NCBI GenBank assembly: GCA_020073345.1
Contig: JAIQFI010000006.1
Location: 62,001-126,000, forward strand
Direction of reading: 5' to 3'
Source: Terriglobia bacterium
GTDB lineage: Bacteria > Acidobacteriota > Terriglobia > Bryobacterales > Bryobacteraceae
DNA length: 64,000 nt
Shown: piece by piece, positions 1-8,972 of the stretch
Position numbering within the stretch: position 1 is the first letter of the stretch
How the letters are laid out: each line of letters opens with the position of its first letter
Program-made: the position numbers and the translations under genes
Notes under the pieces: model-generated
The model's database searches: none
What the model was told of the DNA's origin: nothing
What the model saw: only the letters and a program-made list of their open reading frames with translations

Positions 1-748
1 GGCGGGCGGCTCGGGAATAACGCTGCCTAGCGCTCTTTCGGGGCTTACCTCAACACAGCTCGACGCCGCGGGGAACATCAGCGGTGCCAGCTATCTGGGG
101 CAACCGGGCTACACACCGGACTTTATCGCGAAACTCGCTTTCGATTACCCTCGCGTCCATTTTGAAGTCGCCGGCATCGAGAGTAACTTTAAGACCACTA
201 GTCTTTCCGCGCCGTTCATTTCGCATACCACCCAGGGTGCCGGAATTGAGGTCGGCTTCAATGTCCTGGTCACCAAGAACGCCCGTTTCATATCGAACAA
301 CTTCTTTAGCGATGGCGAGGGCCGGTATCTGTTTGGACAGGCGCCTAACCTCATTGTTCGAGCCGACGGCTCCCTTAGTGCCGTCCACTCCAGTAGCACC
401 ATCGAAGGTTTTGAGGCCAGGATGAACAAGAATAACCTTCTTCTGTACGGCTATTACAGCGCAATCTACATCGGCCGCAATGCCGCGTTTGACACCAACG
501 GTACCAGCAAAATCGGCTATGGCGTCACACCCAACACCCAGAACCGCGTGATCAACGAAGGTACGTTCGGGTTCAACCAGACCATGTGGTCGAGTCCGCG
601 CTACGGCGGAATCAATGTGATGGGTCAATATGAATATCTGGAACGCAGTCCCTGGGCCATATCCGCAGGGAACCCGAAACAGACCCACGATAACACCATC
701 TACTTCAATATCCGGTACACTCTGCCGGGAGGCATGCCCAACTTCTAA
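1..748 (+). CDS. Outer-membrane porin-like protein, C-terminal part
   Basis: The reading frame is open from the first base to a TAA at 746-748, giving about 248 residues of a protein that starts upstream of the window. The visible part is rich in Gly, Asn, Ser and aromatic residues with alternating hydrophobic/polar stretches, and it ends in a terminal Phe (NIRYTLPGGMPNF). That pattern is typical of the last strand of an outer-membrane beta-barrel. It lies directly before the pst genes on the same strand, so it may be a phosphate-starvation porin; this role is inferred from context only. The family cannot be named from the fragment. Confidence 0.6.
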   Translation, partial: AGGSGITLPSALSGLTSTQLDAAGNISGASYLGQPGYTPDFIAKLAFDYPRVHFEVAGIESNFKTTSLSAPFISHTTQGAGIEVGFNVLVTKNARFISNNFFSDGEGRYLFGQAPNLIVRADGSLSAVHSSSTIEGFEARMNKNNLLLYGYYSAIYIGRNAAFDTNGTSKIGYGVTPNTQNRVINEGTFGFNQTMWSSPRYGGINVMGQYEYLERSPWAISAGNPKQTHDNTIYFNIRYTLPGGMPNF

Positions 749-783
749 ATGGCCCGTTTAAGTATCTAACTCAATGAGCGGCT

Positions 784-810
784 GGGCGGGCCTCGGAACC
801 CGCCCGGGAC
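784..810. repeat. GC-rich palindromic repeat (family B) after the porin gene
   Basis: A 7-bp stem (GGGCGGG 784-790, CCCGCCC 799-805) closes an 8-base loop and is followed by GGGAC. The same core, GGCGGG-(C/T)CTC(G/C)GAACC...CGGGAC, occurs again at 10488-10526. There is no T-run after it, so it is a dispersed palindrome rather than a clear intrinsic terminator. Confidence 0.5.
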
Positions 811-811
811 C

Positions 812-829
812 GTAATCTGTTTGTAACAC
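812..829 (+). promoter_or_regulatory. Probable Pho box upstream of pstS
   Basis: GTAATCTGTTTGTAACAC contains two direct repeats, GTAAT at 812 and GTAAC at 823, with an 11-bp period, as expected for PhoB dimer half-sites. The core GTAATC-NN-TTTGTAA is identical to the one at 12043-12057 before phoB. It sits about 30 bases before the pstS start. Confidence 0.6.
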
Positions 830-857
830 AAGACTGAGATGATAGGAGGCTGGAAAA

Positions 858-1889
858 ATGACTCGAAGAATCTTCATCGTTAGTGCCGCGCTGGCAGCCG
901 CTCTTACAATGGGAGTGGCATCCGCGCAGCAAGTTCTGATCAACGCGGGAGGGGCGACGTTCCCGTACCCGATGTACTCCAAGTGGTTCGATGAATACCA
1001 CAAGAAGTTCTCGAATATTGCGATCAACTACGCGTCGATTGGCTCCGGCGGCGGCATCGCGCAGGTGACGGCGGGTACGGTCGACTTCGGCGCCAGCGAC
1101 GGACCGATGACCGATATGCAGTTGAAGGACTTCCAGGACAAGCGGGGATCGGCAATTCTGCACTTCCCCACCGTTCTGGGCGCGGTGGTGCCGACCTACA
1201 ACATTCCTGGAGTCACCGGGAGCCTCAACTTCACTGCGGAGGCATTGGCGGGAATCTTCCTGGGTAAGATCACCAAATGGGACGATCCGGAATTAACCAA
1301 AGCCAACCCCGGGATCAAACTTCCGAGCAACAACATTGTTGTGGTCCATCGTTCCGATGGCAGCGGCACGACCTACGTGTGGGTGGATTATCTCTCCAAG
1401 ATCAGCAAAGAGTGGGAGACGAAAGTCGGCAAGGCTACTTCCGTAAACTGGCCAGTCGGGCTGGGCGGCAAGGGCAACGAGGGCGTTTCCGGATCGGTCC
1501 AGCAGACCGCGAACTCCGTGGGATACGTGGAGTTGATCTATGCCGTGCAGAACAAAATGACGTACGGAAAAGTGAAGAACGTGGCGGGTGAGTTCGTCCA
1601 AGCCAGCTTAGCCAGCGTGACGGCGGCCGCCGCTGGAATGAAGGACATGCCCGAGGATTTCCGCGTCTCGATTACGAATGCGCCCGGCAAGGGAGTCTAT
1701 CCGATTTCCAGCTTCACCTGGCTGTTGATTCCCTCCAAGATTGCCGACCCCGCGAAAAAGAAGGCCATCAAGGACTTCCTCACGTGGATGCTGGCGGACG
1801 GGCAGAAGATGACCGAGGCTCTTTCCTACGCCCAGTTGCCCAAGGCGGTCGTCGCCAAAGAGGTCAAAACGATCGACAAGATCCAGTAG
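858..1889 (+). CDS. pstS: PstS, periplasmic phosphate-binding protein
   Basis: This is the substrate-binding protein of the high-affinity phosphate ABC transporter (343 residues). A signal peptide covers about residues 1-24, ending ASAQQ. Phosphate-site motifs are visible in order: GGATFPYPMYSKW, SIGSGGGIAQV, DFGASDGPM and HRSDGSGTTYVWVDYL. The ATG at 858 has a strong AGGAGG ribosome site at 844-849, and a probable Pho box lies just upstream. It is the first of pstSCAB; pstC follows after 20 bases. The length is ordinary for the family. Confidence 0.97.
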   Translation: MTRRIFIVSAALAAALTMGVASAQQVLINAGGATFPYPMYSKWFDEYHKKFSNIAINYASIGSGGGIAQVTAGTVDFGASDGPMTDMQLKDFQDKRGSAILHFPTVLGAVVPTYNIPGVTGSLNFTAEALAGIFLGKITKWDDPELTKANPGIKLPSNNIVVVHRSDGSGTTYVWVDYLSKISKEWETKVGKATSVNWPVGLGGKGNEGVSGSVQQTANSVGYVELIYAVQNKMTYGKVKNVAGEFVQASLASVTAAAAGMKDMPEDFRVSITNAPGKGVYPISSFTWLLIPSKIADPAKKKAIKDFLTWMLADGQKMTEALSYAQLPKAVVAKEVKTIDKIQ

Positions 1890-1909
1890 CCGCTTCAACA
1901 CAACCGCGA

Positions 1910-2884
1910 ATGTCAGTTACCGCACCCAACGTTTTTGACGCCCGCCCTTCGGGGCGGGTGTCTGCGTTCTTGCGTCGCTTGCGAAGTGGTGACGAAATTG
2001 CGTATGTCGTCACACTGACTTGCGCGTTGACCATCCTGGCCATCACGGCGCTGCTGGTTTTCGAGCTTTACGCGAACTCAGGCCAGGCGCGGCATAAGTT
2101 CGGGTGGTCATTTCTCACCACCTCGACCTGGGACCCGGTCGTGGAGCAGTTCGGCGCACTTCCGTTTATTTACGGTACGGTGGTGACGTCCGCGCTGGCC
2201 TTGCTGCTCGGGATCCCGCTGGGCGTGGGGGCGGCAATCTTTCTGGCCGAGCTCGCTCCCACTAGGATTTCGAACGCTCTTACCTTTCTGATCGAATTGC
2301 TGGCCGCCGTCCCCAGCGTGATTTTCGGATTGCTCGGAATCTTCATTCTGGTGCCTGCTTTGATCTCCTTGGAGCCGGCGATTCGGGCAGTTTTGGGGTG
2401 GACGCCTTTGTTCTCGGGACCGTTCTACGGTGTCAGCATGCTTTCGGCCGGCGTGGTGCTGTCGGTCATGATCGTTCCGTTCATCATCTCGATATCGCGC
2501 GAAGTGATTCTCGCGGTCCCCACTGAACAGCGCGAAGGAGCGCTGGCGCTGGGGGCGACGAAGTGGGAGACCACGTGGGATGTGGTGATCCCTTTCGCGC
2601 GAAAGGGCATTATGGGCTCGATTTTCCTGGCGCTGGCGCGATCTCTGGGGGAAACCATGGCCGTGACAATGGTGATCGGCAATGAGCCAAAGATCCACCA
2701 ATCCCTGTTTGCTCCAGGCTATTCGATCGCTGCCATAATCGCCAATGAGTTCGCCGAAGCGCCGGGCGAGCTGTATCGGGGCGCGCTCATTGAACTCGGC
2801 CTGGTTCTGTTTGGCTTGACTATCGTCATCAACGGGCTGGCCCGCATGCTGGTTGTCAGCACGACCAAGAAGGGAGCGAGCTAA
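1910..2884 (+). CDS. pstC: PstC, phosphate ABC transporter permease
   Basis: Inner-membrane permease of the Pst system, 324 residues from the ATG at 1910 (MSVTAPNVF). The frame is open further upstream inside pstS, but translation from there is not credible. About six membrane segments are visible, beginning VVTLTCALTILAITALLVF. The permease loop EGALALGATKWETTWDVVIP is the ABC-contact motif, and the segment SLGETMAVTMVIG is typical of PstC. A stable hairpin at 1937-1962 is embedded in codons 10-18. pstA follows after 3 bases. Confidence 0.95.
   Translation: MSVTAPNVFDARPSGRVSAFLRRLRSGDEIAYVVTLTCALTILAITALLVFELYANSGQARHKFGWSFLTTSTWDPVVEQFGALPFIYGTVVTSALALLLGIPLGVGAAIFLAELAPTRISNALTFLIELLAAVPSVIFGLLGIFILVPALISLEPAIRAVLGWTPLFSGPFYGVSMLSAGVVLSVMIVPFIISISREVILAVPTEQREGALALGATKWETTWDVVIPFARKGIMGSIFLALARSLGETMAVTMVIGNEPKIHQSLFAPGYSIAAIIANEFAEAPGELYRGALIELGLVLFGLTIVINGLARMLVVSTTKKGAS
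1937..1962 (+). promoter_or_regulatory. cUUCGg hairpin in the first codons of pstC
   Basis: An uninterrupted 11-bp stem (1937-1947 with 1952-1962, one G-U pair) closes a TTCG tetraloop with the C-G closing pair, one of the most stable RNA hairpins known. It lies 48 bases past the pstS stop and 27 bases into pstC. No T-run follows. It could protect the 3' end of pstS mRNA or reduce pstC translation relative to pstS; that role is inferred. Confidence 0.55.
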
Positions 2885-2887
2885 CTG

Positions 2888-3730
2888 ATGTTGAGCTTGC
2901 GCAGGAAAGCAGTGAACGCGGTCATGCTGAGTCTCACGGGTGTTTGCACCTTCTTGGCGGTGGGGACGCTGCTGTTTGTCCTGGGGTATCTGTTCTTCCA
3001 CGGCGGCACCAGCTTGACGACGGATTTCTTCACCAAACTGCCGACGCCGGTCGGCGAACCGGGCGGCGGCATGGCCAATGCGCTGCTGGGCAGTGCCAAG
3101 TTACTACTGCTGGCTACCTGCATCGGCGTGCCGATCGGATTTTTGGGCGGAGTATACCTGGCGGAATTCGGCGGGTCGGCGTTTTCCTTCGTGGTCCGGT
3201 ACACCACCGACCTCCTCAACGGCGTGCCCTCCATCGTGATCGGGATATTCGCCTACACGCTGATCGTGCTTCCGCAAGGGCATTTTTCGACACTCGCCGG
3301 CGGGCTTGCTCTGGGCGTCATGATGATCCCCATCGCCATCCGCAGTTCGGAGGACTTTTTGCGCGCCGTGCCGGTGTCGTTGCGTGAGGGTGGAATGGCT
3401 CTGGGAGCTTCGAAGGCCAAGACCATTCTCACCGTGGTGATTCCGGCCGCTAAAGCCGGCCTCATTACAGGCATTATGCTGAATGTGGCTCGCGTGGCCG
3501 GAGAGACAGCGCCGCTGATCTTCACCAGCTTCGGGAACCGGTTCTGGAGTCCGGGCTGGGATCAGCCGACCGCCTCGCTGCCGGTGATGATCTGGACCTA
3601 TGCCATTTCTCCCTACCCGGACTGGAAACAGCAGGCTTGGTCCGCGGGCTTCGTGCTCTTGATGCTGGTACTCGTGATCAACGTCTTCGCGCGAATGATT
3701 TTGTCGAAGAGAGGATCTGTTTTAAGATGA
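2888..3730 (+). CDS. pstA: PstA, phosphate ABC transporter permease
   Basis: Second permease subunit, 280 residues. Six membrane segments are visible, with the loop [20 protein letters not shown], the ABC-contact motif that matches the loop of pstC. The stretch [12 protein letters not shown] is characteristic of PstA. It starts 3 bases after pstC, and its TGA (3728-3730) overlaps the ATG of pstB in an ATGA arrangement, so the three genes are translationally coupled. Confidence 0.95.
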   Translation: MLSLRRKAVNAVMLSLTGVCTFLAVGTLLFVLGYLFFHGGTSLTTDFFTKLPTPVGEPGGGMANALLGSAKLLLLATCIGVPIGFLGGVYLAEFGGSAFSFVVRYTTDLLNGVPSIVIGIFAYTLIVLPQGHFSTLAGGLALGVMMIPIAIRSSEDFLRAVPVSLREGGMALGASKAKTILTVVIPAAKAGLITGIMLNVARVAGETAPLIFTSFGNRFWSPGWDQPTASLPVMIWTYAISPYPDWKQQAWSAGFVLLMLVLVINVFARMILSKRGSVLR

Positions 3731-4581
3731 CTCCCATGCAAGCGCCAAGCCCGCAACCCACCCCGGAAATTAGAATGAGAGAGCAGAGCTTTCCTATGCA
3801 GATGGGCGAGGAAAAGAAGCCGGCGGTAGGCGAACAATCCAAGTTCAGCGCGACCAATCTAGTTTTTCACTACGGATCGTTCAAGGCGCTGCACGGAATC
3901 TCGATGCAGGTGTACGACAAGAAGGTAACTGCGTTTATCGGGCCCTCCGGATGCGGCAAATCGACGTTCCTGCGGACGCTGAACCGGATGTACGAAACCA
4001 TTCGGACCGCCCGCGTGGAAGGCGAAATTCTCCTGGATGGCGAGGATATTTTCAAGCTGGAAGTTTCCGCACTGCGCCGGCGCGTCGGCATGGTGTTTCA
4101 GAGGCCCAATCCGTTCCCCAAGTCGATCTTCGACAACATTGCTTACGGGCCGAGGATTAACGGCTCGGTCAGCCGGTCCGGCATTAAGGACCACGTGGAG
4201 CAGAGCCTGCGCCGCGCGGCCCTGTGGGAAGAAGTAAAGGACAAGCTAAATGAGTCGGCTTACGGGCTTTCCGGCGGCCAACAGCAGCGGCTGTGTATCG
4301 CGCGCGCCCTGGCTGTGAATCCGGAAGTCCTGCTGCTGGATGAACCGTGCTCCGCTCTGGACCCCATCGCGACCGCAAAGATCGAGGATCTGATCTTCCA
4401 GCTCAAGGACAGTTGCACGATCGTGATCGTCACGCACAACATGCAGCAGGCCGCGCGCGTGGCCGATTACACCGGGTTCTTCCTGATGGGCAAGCTGATC
4501 GAATTCGACAACACCACGGTGATCTTCAAGAATCCGGCTAAGAAGGAAACCGAAGACTACATTACGGGCCGATTCGGTTGA
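3727..4581 (+). CDS. pstB: PstB, phosphate ABC transporter ATPase
   Basis: ATP-binding subunit that drives phosphate uptake; it should sit on the cytoplasmic face of PstC/PstA. Walker [11 protein letters not shown]-loop [12 protein letters not shown], signature LSGGQQQR, Walker [14 protein letters not shown] and switch H in THNM are all present. The ATG at 3727 overlaps the pstA stop (284 residues). The roughly 40 residues before the ABC domain ([16 protein letters not shown] and on) are longer than usual, so internal ATGs at 3736 or 3796 are possible starts. phoU follows 25 bases later. Confidence 0.97.
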   Translation: MTPMQAPSPQPTPEIRMREQSFPMQMGEEKKPAVGEQSKFSATNLVFHYGSFKALHGISMQVYDKKVTAFIGPSGCGKSTFLRTLNRMYETIRTARVEGEILLDGEDIFKLEVSALRRRVGMVFQRPNPFPKSIFDNIAYGPRINGSVSRSGIKDHVEQSLRRAALWEEVKDKLNESAYGLSGGQQQRLCIARALAVNPEVLLLDEPCSALDPIATAKIEDLIFQLKDSCTIVIVTHNMQQAARVADYTGFFLMGKLIEFDNTTVIFKNPAKKETEDYITGRFG

Positions 4582-4606
4582 TGCTGCGCGCTGAGGTCAT
4601 ACGACA

Positions 4607-5290
4607 ATGCAAACGGGAGCCAAAATCGTGCGCCACTTCGAACTGGAGTTGGAACAGCTAAAAGGCAAACTGCTGGAAATGAGCGCGCTGGTGGAAGCGG
4701 CCGTTCAGCGGAGTGTCGCTGCGGTCACCCAAAAGGACCGGAGCGCGGCGGAGCAGGTCCTTCGCGACGAGGCCCGCATTAATGAACTCGAAATGGAAAT
4801 CGACGAGTTCGCCATCACTCTGTTGGCGACCCAGCAGGTGGTGGCGGCGGACCTGCGCCTGGTAGTCGCTGCTCTCAAGATCAACACCGATCTGGAGCGC
4901 ATGGGAGATCTGTCCGTCCACATTGCGCAGAGGGCGGTCTCCTTGCTTTCCGAACCGGTGATCAAGCCCATGGTGGACATCTGCCATATGTCTTCCTTGG
5001 TGGAGTCCATGGTCCGAAAGAGCCTGGACGCCTTCGTGCAGAACGACGCGGACATGGCTCGCAGCGTCCTGGCTTCCGACGATGCCGTGGATAGTCTCCG
5101 TACGGCCTCCTACCACGAACTGGTCAGTTTCATGGAAAAGGACCCGCAGAATATCCCGCAGGCCCTCGATCTGATCGGGATCACCAAGAGCCTGGAGCGA
5201 ATCGCGGACCACTCCACCAACATCGCCGAGGACGTGCTGTTCCTGGTCAAAGGAGTCGACGTCCGCCATCACGCCGAAGCCCGCCAATAG
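4607..5290 (+). CDS. phoU: PhoU, phosphate signalling regulator (copy 1)
   Basis: PhoU links Pst transporter activity to PhoR and represses the Pho regulon when phosphate is plentiful. The protein (227 residues) is two repeats of a three-helix PhoU domain. It has the metal-binding stretches INTDLERMGD and LERIADHSTNIAED. The ATG at 4607 has GAGG about 10 bases upstream. It is the last gene of the pst series and is followed by a second phoU that aligns along its whole length. Confidence 0.95.
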   Translation: MQTGAKIVRHFELELEQLKGKLLEMSALVEAAVQRSVAAVTQKDRSAAEQVLRDEARINELEMEIDEFAITLLATQQVVAADLRLVVAALKINTDLERMGDLSVHIAQRAVSLLSEPVIKPMVDICHMSSLVESMVRKSLDAFVQNDADMARSVLASDDAVDSLRTASYHELVSFMEKDPQNIPQALDLIGITKSLERIADHSTNIAEDVLFLVKGVDVRHHAEARQ

Positions 5291-5358
5291 TGTGTTGCTG
5301 GTGTACGATTGTGATGGACGACCCATACGGGTAGATTTGGCTAAAGAGGTATCTGGCT

Positions 5359-6024
5359 TTGCGTCACTTTGCAGTCGAGCTCGAGGAACTCAACCAAGCC
5401 ATTCTGGAGATGGGGGCCTTGGTTGAGTCCACCATCCATTGCAGTGTCCAGGCGCTGGTCGACCGCGATGAGCGCATGGCTCTCCGGGTCATCGAAGACG
5501 AGAACCGTATCAATCAGATGGAGCTGGACGTCGACGCCCGCGTGACGCGCCTTCTGGCGCTCAACCAGCCCGTTGCCGGCGACCTTCGCCTGCTCATCAT
5601 GGCTCTCAAAATCAATACTGATCTGGAACGCATGGGGGACCTGGCCGTCAATATTGCCGAGCGGGCTATCTCGCTCTCCAAGGTTCCGCCGGTCAAACCC
5701 CTGATCGACACGCCCCGCATGGCTTCCTTAGTCGAAGACATGCTGCACCGGAGCCTGGATTCCTTCGTGAAGCGGGATGCCGCACTGGCCGCCAAGGTGC
5801 TTCCGGCCGACGATGAAGTGGATTCCCTCCGCGATAGGATTTATTCCGAGCTGCTGGAGGTCATGCAGCTGAATCCTACCGTCGTCCCTGCCGCGATTCA
5901 CCTTATGTTCGTGGCGCGGAACCTGGAGCGCATCGCCGATCACACCACTAACATCGCCGAGGACGTTATCTTCCTGGTGCGCGGCATCGACGTCCGCCAT
6001 CACGCCACCGAAAACAAGGTCTAG
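5359..6024 (+). CDS. phoU: PhoU-like regulator (copy 2)
   Basis: A 221-residue PhoU paralogue next to copy 1. The two share the motifs INTDLERMGDL and LERIADH-TNIAED, and both end near VRHHA. The start is TTG at 5359 with AAGAGG (5344-5349) as ribosome site; the frame has no better ATG. The pair looks like a tandem duplication that has diverged. The two copies may respond to different partners, for example PstB/PhoR versus polyphosphate enzymes (inference). It converges with sixA on the other strand. Confidence 0.93.
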   Translation: MRHFAVELEELNQAILEMGALVESTIHCSVQALVDRDERMALRVIEDENRINQMELDVDARVTRLLALNQPVAGDLRLLIMALKINTDLERMGDLAVNIAERAISLSKVPPVKPLIDTPRMASLVEDMLHRSLDSFVKRDAALAAKVLPADDEVDSLRDRIYSELLEVMQLNPTVVPAAIHLMFVARNLERIADHTTNIAEDVIFLVRGIDVRHHATENKV

Positions 6025-6038
6025 CCGGAAACCCGCAG

Positions 6039-6521
6039 TTACTCCGATTTCGCCAGCTTGGTGGTGATCATCCACTTCAATACTCCCCGTGGCGGCCCCA
6101 GCTTTCCGTGTGTCTCGATCCGCACCAGCGTGCCCTTCTTCAGATCCACCACGATGGCAGCCTCCAGCAGCAGCCCGATCAGGCTTCCCAGGTGGGGCTG
6201 ATGACCGGCCAGCAGGATGTTCTCCGCCTTGTAGTCGGTGCCGATCTCTTTCCATATCTGCTCCGGACTGGCGCCCGGAAGCAGATTCCGCGTTTCCACG
6301 ACGTCCTTGCAGCCCAGGATCTCCGCCGCGATTGCCGCCGTCTCCTGAGCGCGCCGGAGCGGGCTGGTGAGAATCACATCGGGCGCAACGCCGGCCTTCC
6401 GCGCGACCTTGAGCACGTCCTTCAAGTCCCGCTTGCCCTTGGCGGTCAGCTTCCGGTCGCGGTCCGCAAGTCCCGTTTCCCGCTCTTCGGCTTCCCCGTG
6501 CCGTAGAACATAGATGTCCAT
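6039..6521 (-). CDS. sixA: SixA-type phosphohistidine phosphatase
   Basis: A 160-residue histidine phosphatase that would remove phosphate from phosphohistidine in signalling proteins. The catalytic RHGEA is at residues 7-11 (nucleophile His8). TSPLRRAQETA and LLAGHQPHLGSL carry the other active-site Arg and His. It is the third gene of a reverse-strand operon after ppx and the CHAD gene, 1 base after the CHAD stop. SixA, CHAD and Ppx together are a recurring polyphosphate/phosphate neighbourhood; the substrate here is unknown. Confidence 0.88.
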   Translation of the reverse strand: MDIYVLRHGEAEERETGLADRDRKLTAKGKRDLKDVLKVARKAGVAPDVILTSPLRRAQETAAIAAEILGCKDVVETRNLLPGASPEQIWKEIGTDYKAENILLAGHQPHLGSLIGLLLEAAIVVDLKKGTLVRIETHGKLGPPRGVLKWMITTKLAKSE

Positions 6522-6522
6522 T

Positions 6523-7362
6523 TCACTTTTTCCTGTCCGCCGCGCCCAGCACGGCCATCCATCGCACTTTTTCCCGTGGCCCGAAGTGCTTCTTCCAATA
6601 CGCTCGGAACTCCGCCTCCCGTTCGGCGGCCAAACTCCGCACCGCCGCTGCGGCGCCCCGGTCCCGGTGGACCATCTCCAGTGTGGTGGCGCAGTCGTTA
6701 ATCGCGCCCAGCTTTTCTTGCAGCCCTTTCAGCGACTCCATGACTTCTTTGGTCCGCTTTGCGCATACCGGTTCGAAGAGTTCCAATGTGTACCGCACTT
6801 GCTTCGTCTTCAGCCGGAACTGATGCATCCTCTGGCGGCTGGAATCCGGCTCCGCGGCGGCCTGTCCCGCGCGAAACAGGTCCTCCGTCATCGCCTGCAG
6901 CATCCGGCCGGCGACCTCCGCAGCGCTCTCCTCGGATTCGGACTGTTTCACTCTCAGCTGTCCGGGCCATTTCCGGACTCGGCCCCGCCGGCGCCAGCTT
7001 TCGAGCTTACGAGCCAGTTCCTCGCGCGTGTGCCGGCGCTCCTCCCCCAAAGCCGCAGTCAGCTCCCGGTCCTGCCACCGGGCCGTCCGCAGCACCTTGA
7101 CGGCGATATCGCAGTTTCGCACGGCGGCACACTGGTCCATCAACTTCTTTAGACTCCCCCGGATTTTCTTCACGTGCCCCGGCTCGAACCACGCCTCAAA
7201 TGCTCTCAATACTTCCGTCAGCCGGCGGATCGACACCCGCAGATCGTGGATGGCGTCCGCGTCCCCGCGTTTGCTCGCACCACGCGGAAGCACACTGCTC
7301 TTCAGCTCGGTATCCAGTTTCTTCAGCCGCTTCGCGGTCTGCGATCGTACTAGCTGTCTCAT
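6523..7362 (-). CDS. CHAD domain protein (polyphosphate-associated)
   Basis: CHAD domains are alpha-helical, rich in conserved His and basic residues, and bind polyphosphate granules. The protein has 279 residues from ATG 7362 (MRQLVRSQTAKRL), which overlaps the ppx stop in an ATGA. Visible CHAD motifs are DAIHDLRVSIRRLTEVLRAF near residue 40 and MHQFRLKTKQVRYTLELF near residue 190. Net charge is strongly basic, which suits binding of an anionic polymer. The frame stays open 24 codons further upstream, inside ppx, but the overlap start fits better. Confidence 0.85.
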   Translation of the reverse strand: MRQLVRSQTAKRLKKLDTELKSSVLPRGASKRGDADAIHDLRVSIRRLTEVLRAFEAWFEPGHVKKIRGSLKKLMDQCAAVRNCDIAVKVLRTARWQDRELTAALGEERRHTREELARKLESWRRRGRVRKWPGQLRVKQSESEESAAEVAGRMLQAMTEDLFRAGQAAAEPDSSRQRMHQFRLKTKQVRYTLELFEPVCAKRTKEVMESLKGLQEKLGAINDCATTLEMVHRDRGAAAAVRSLAAEREAEFRAYWKKHFGPREKVRWMAVLGAADRKK

Positions 7363-8888
7363 CGCTTGACCCGCACCGCCAGCGGCAGACCATACGCCTC
7401 GCGAAACACCGCAGCTACCTGCTCCGCCTGCCATTGCTCGATGTCCACGTCGTGCTCGGAAAACAAACGCAGTTCGACGGTGTTCTCCTGCACGGCCGCC
7501 TCCACCCGCTCCACTCGTTGTTCCTGGCTCTGATCCAGCGCTACTGCCAGCCGCAGCAGCGGCGTCATCAGCACGACGCTGTTCCGGTCCTCCGGATCCA
7601 GCGCCTGAAACGTTTCATGCGAGACCTGCGGCATCGACTTGCGGTGGTACCGGCACAAGGTCGCGATCACCATCCGCTCCCGATCCTCGAACCCCGGCAG
7701 ATCCGAGTTCGCCACCAGGTACTGCGAGTGGCGATGATGTCGCGATTCGTTCACGAAGTGTCCGATGTTGTACAGATACGCCGCGGCTTCGAGCAGCCGC
7801 CCCTTCGCCAGCGGCAAGCGATGCAATGGCCGCAGCCCTTGGAAGAGCATCCCCGCCAGATCTGCCACCTTCCGCACGTGCAGCGCCGATACCCCGTAGT
7901 GGCGCCCCATGGCGCGCACCGCCCTGCGCTCATCGGCAGTCAGGCGAGCCTGCTCCATCCCGACCTGGCGATGCGAAAGATCCGCGATGATGCCCTCGCG
8001 CACGCCCGCCACTGAATAATACAGACGACTCAGCCGCAGCTCCTGCACCACCTCATTGAGCACCGCTACGCCCGCCACGATGATCTCCGCTCGCTTGGGA
8101 CCGATCCCCGTGATCTTGGCGCGCCCTCCCGAATCCCGGGAAGAGACATCGCGAAACAACTGCCGCAACTGCGGACCAGTAGCCTGCAGCCGGTCCGCGC
8201 GATCGCGCCGCGAGCGGCGTACGTGATTCACCGCGCACACCGCCGCCGCCGCCGTGGCCGACGTCGCGATCATCCTATCGACACGCGAGGTCCCGAACCG
8301 TGCCACCGGACCCGCGATTCGCTCCTGGATATATTTCTGCATCCGCGCCAGCTCGCGCGGGTTGGGTGGATCGCTCTTCAGGAAGACTTCCGTCAGCCGC
8401 AGCGCGCCCAAGGGTTTCGAAAACGCTTCTACCAGCCGTCCGCCTTCGCTCAGGATCAGCTCCGCGCTCCCGCCGCCGACGTCCATCATCAGTACCCGCT
8501 GCTTGGGATGCGGCCACACGCTTTGCACGCCCAGATGAATCAGCCGGGCTTCTTCCAGCCCCGAGATGACTTCCACTGGATGCCCGATGATGGCCGCGGC
8601 CCGCGCCAGGAACTCGTCGCGGTTGGACGCATCCCGCAAGGCCGCTGTCCCCACCGCGCGCACACCCATCACGTCCAGCTTGCGGTACTGCTCTGTCATG
8701 CGCGTCAGGACCTGGCACGCCAGCTCGATTTCGGAGGCCGCCAGCCTGCCTTCCCGGAATACCGTTTTCCCCAAACGCACCACTTGCCGATCCGCTGCCA
8801 GCACGTGCATCAGTTGCGATGAATGCACGTCGGCGGCCAGCATGCGGATGGAATTGCTGCCGATATCGATGGCTGCGTAACGGGACAT
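7359..8888 (-). CDS. ppx: Ppx/GppA-family exopolyphosphatase
   Basis: Cleaves terminal phosphate from polyphosphate, or pppGpp to ppGpp. The 509-residue protein has the ASKHA phosphate loops AIDIGSNSIRM (residues 6-16) and MDVGGGSAELIL, and an HD-like helical C-terminal half (LYNIGHFVNESRHHRHSQY). It is the first gene of the ppx > CHAD > sixA operon and is divergent from the thymidylate-kinase-like pair, sharing an 84-base intergenic region. Ppx and GppA cannot be told apart with confidence; CHAD and PhoU as neighbours favour the polyphosphate role. Confidence 0.92.
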   Translation of the reverse strand: MSRYAAIDIGSNSIRMLAADVHSSQLMHVLAADRQVVRLGKTVFREGRLAASEIELACQVLTRMTEQYRKLDVMGVRAVGTAALRDASNRDEFLARAAAIIGHPVEVISGLEEARLIHLGVQSVWPHPKQRVLMMDVGGGSAELILSEGGRLVEAFSKPLGALRLTEVFLKSDPPNPRELARMQKYIQERIAGPVARFGTSRVDRMIATSATAAAAVCAVNHVRRSRRDRADRLQATGPQLRQLFRDVSSRDSGGRAKITGIGPKRAEIIVAGVAVLNEVVQELRLSRLYYSVAGVREGIIADLSHRQVGMEQARLTADERRAVRAMGRHYGVSALHVRKVADLAGMLFQGLRPLHRLPLAKGRLLEAAAYLYNIGHFVNESRHHRHSQYLVANSDLPGFEDRERMVIATLCRYHRKSMPQVSHETFQALDPEDRNSVVLMTPLLRLAVALDQSQEQRVERVEAAVQENTVELRLFSEHDVDIEQWQAEQVAAVFREAYGLPLAVRVKR

Positions 8889-8917
8889 GTTTTCGTAGTA
8901 TCCTAATGAGCCAGGGG

Positions 8918-8935
8918 CTGTAACGCATTGTTCAC
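8918..8935. promoter_or_regulatory. Weak Pho-box-like sequence in the ppx/kinase divergent region
   Basis: CTGTAACGCATTGTTCAC resembles the two better boxes: TGTAAC followed 10-11 bases later by TGTTCAC. The second half-site matches poorly, so this is only a candidate. If real it could serve both divergent operons. Confidence 0.25.
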
Positions 8936-8972
8936 AGGCGCGTCGCTGCCCCTCTCGTTATCATAGGGAACC

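Noticed and set aside
784-805. Intrinsic terminator after the porin gene
   Set aside because: The hairpin is GC-rich but lacks a following T-run; it matches a dispersed repeat instead.
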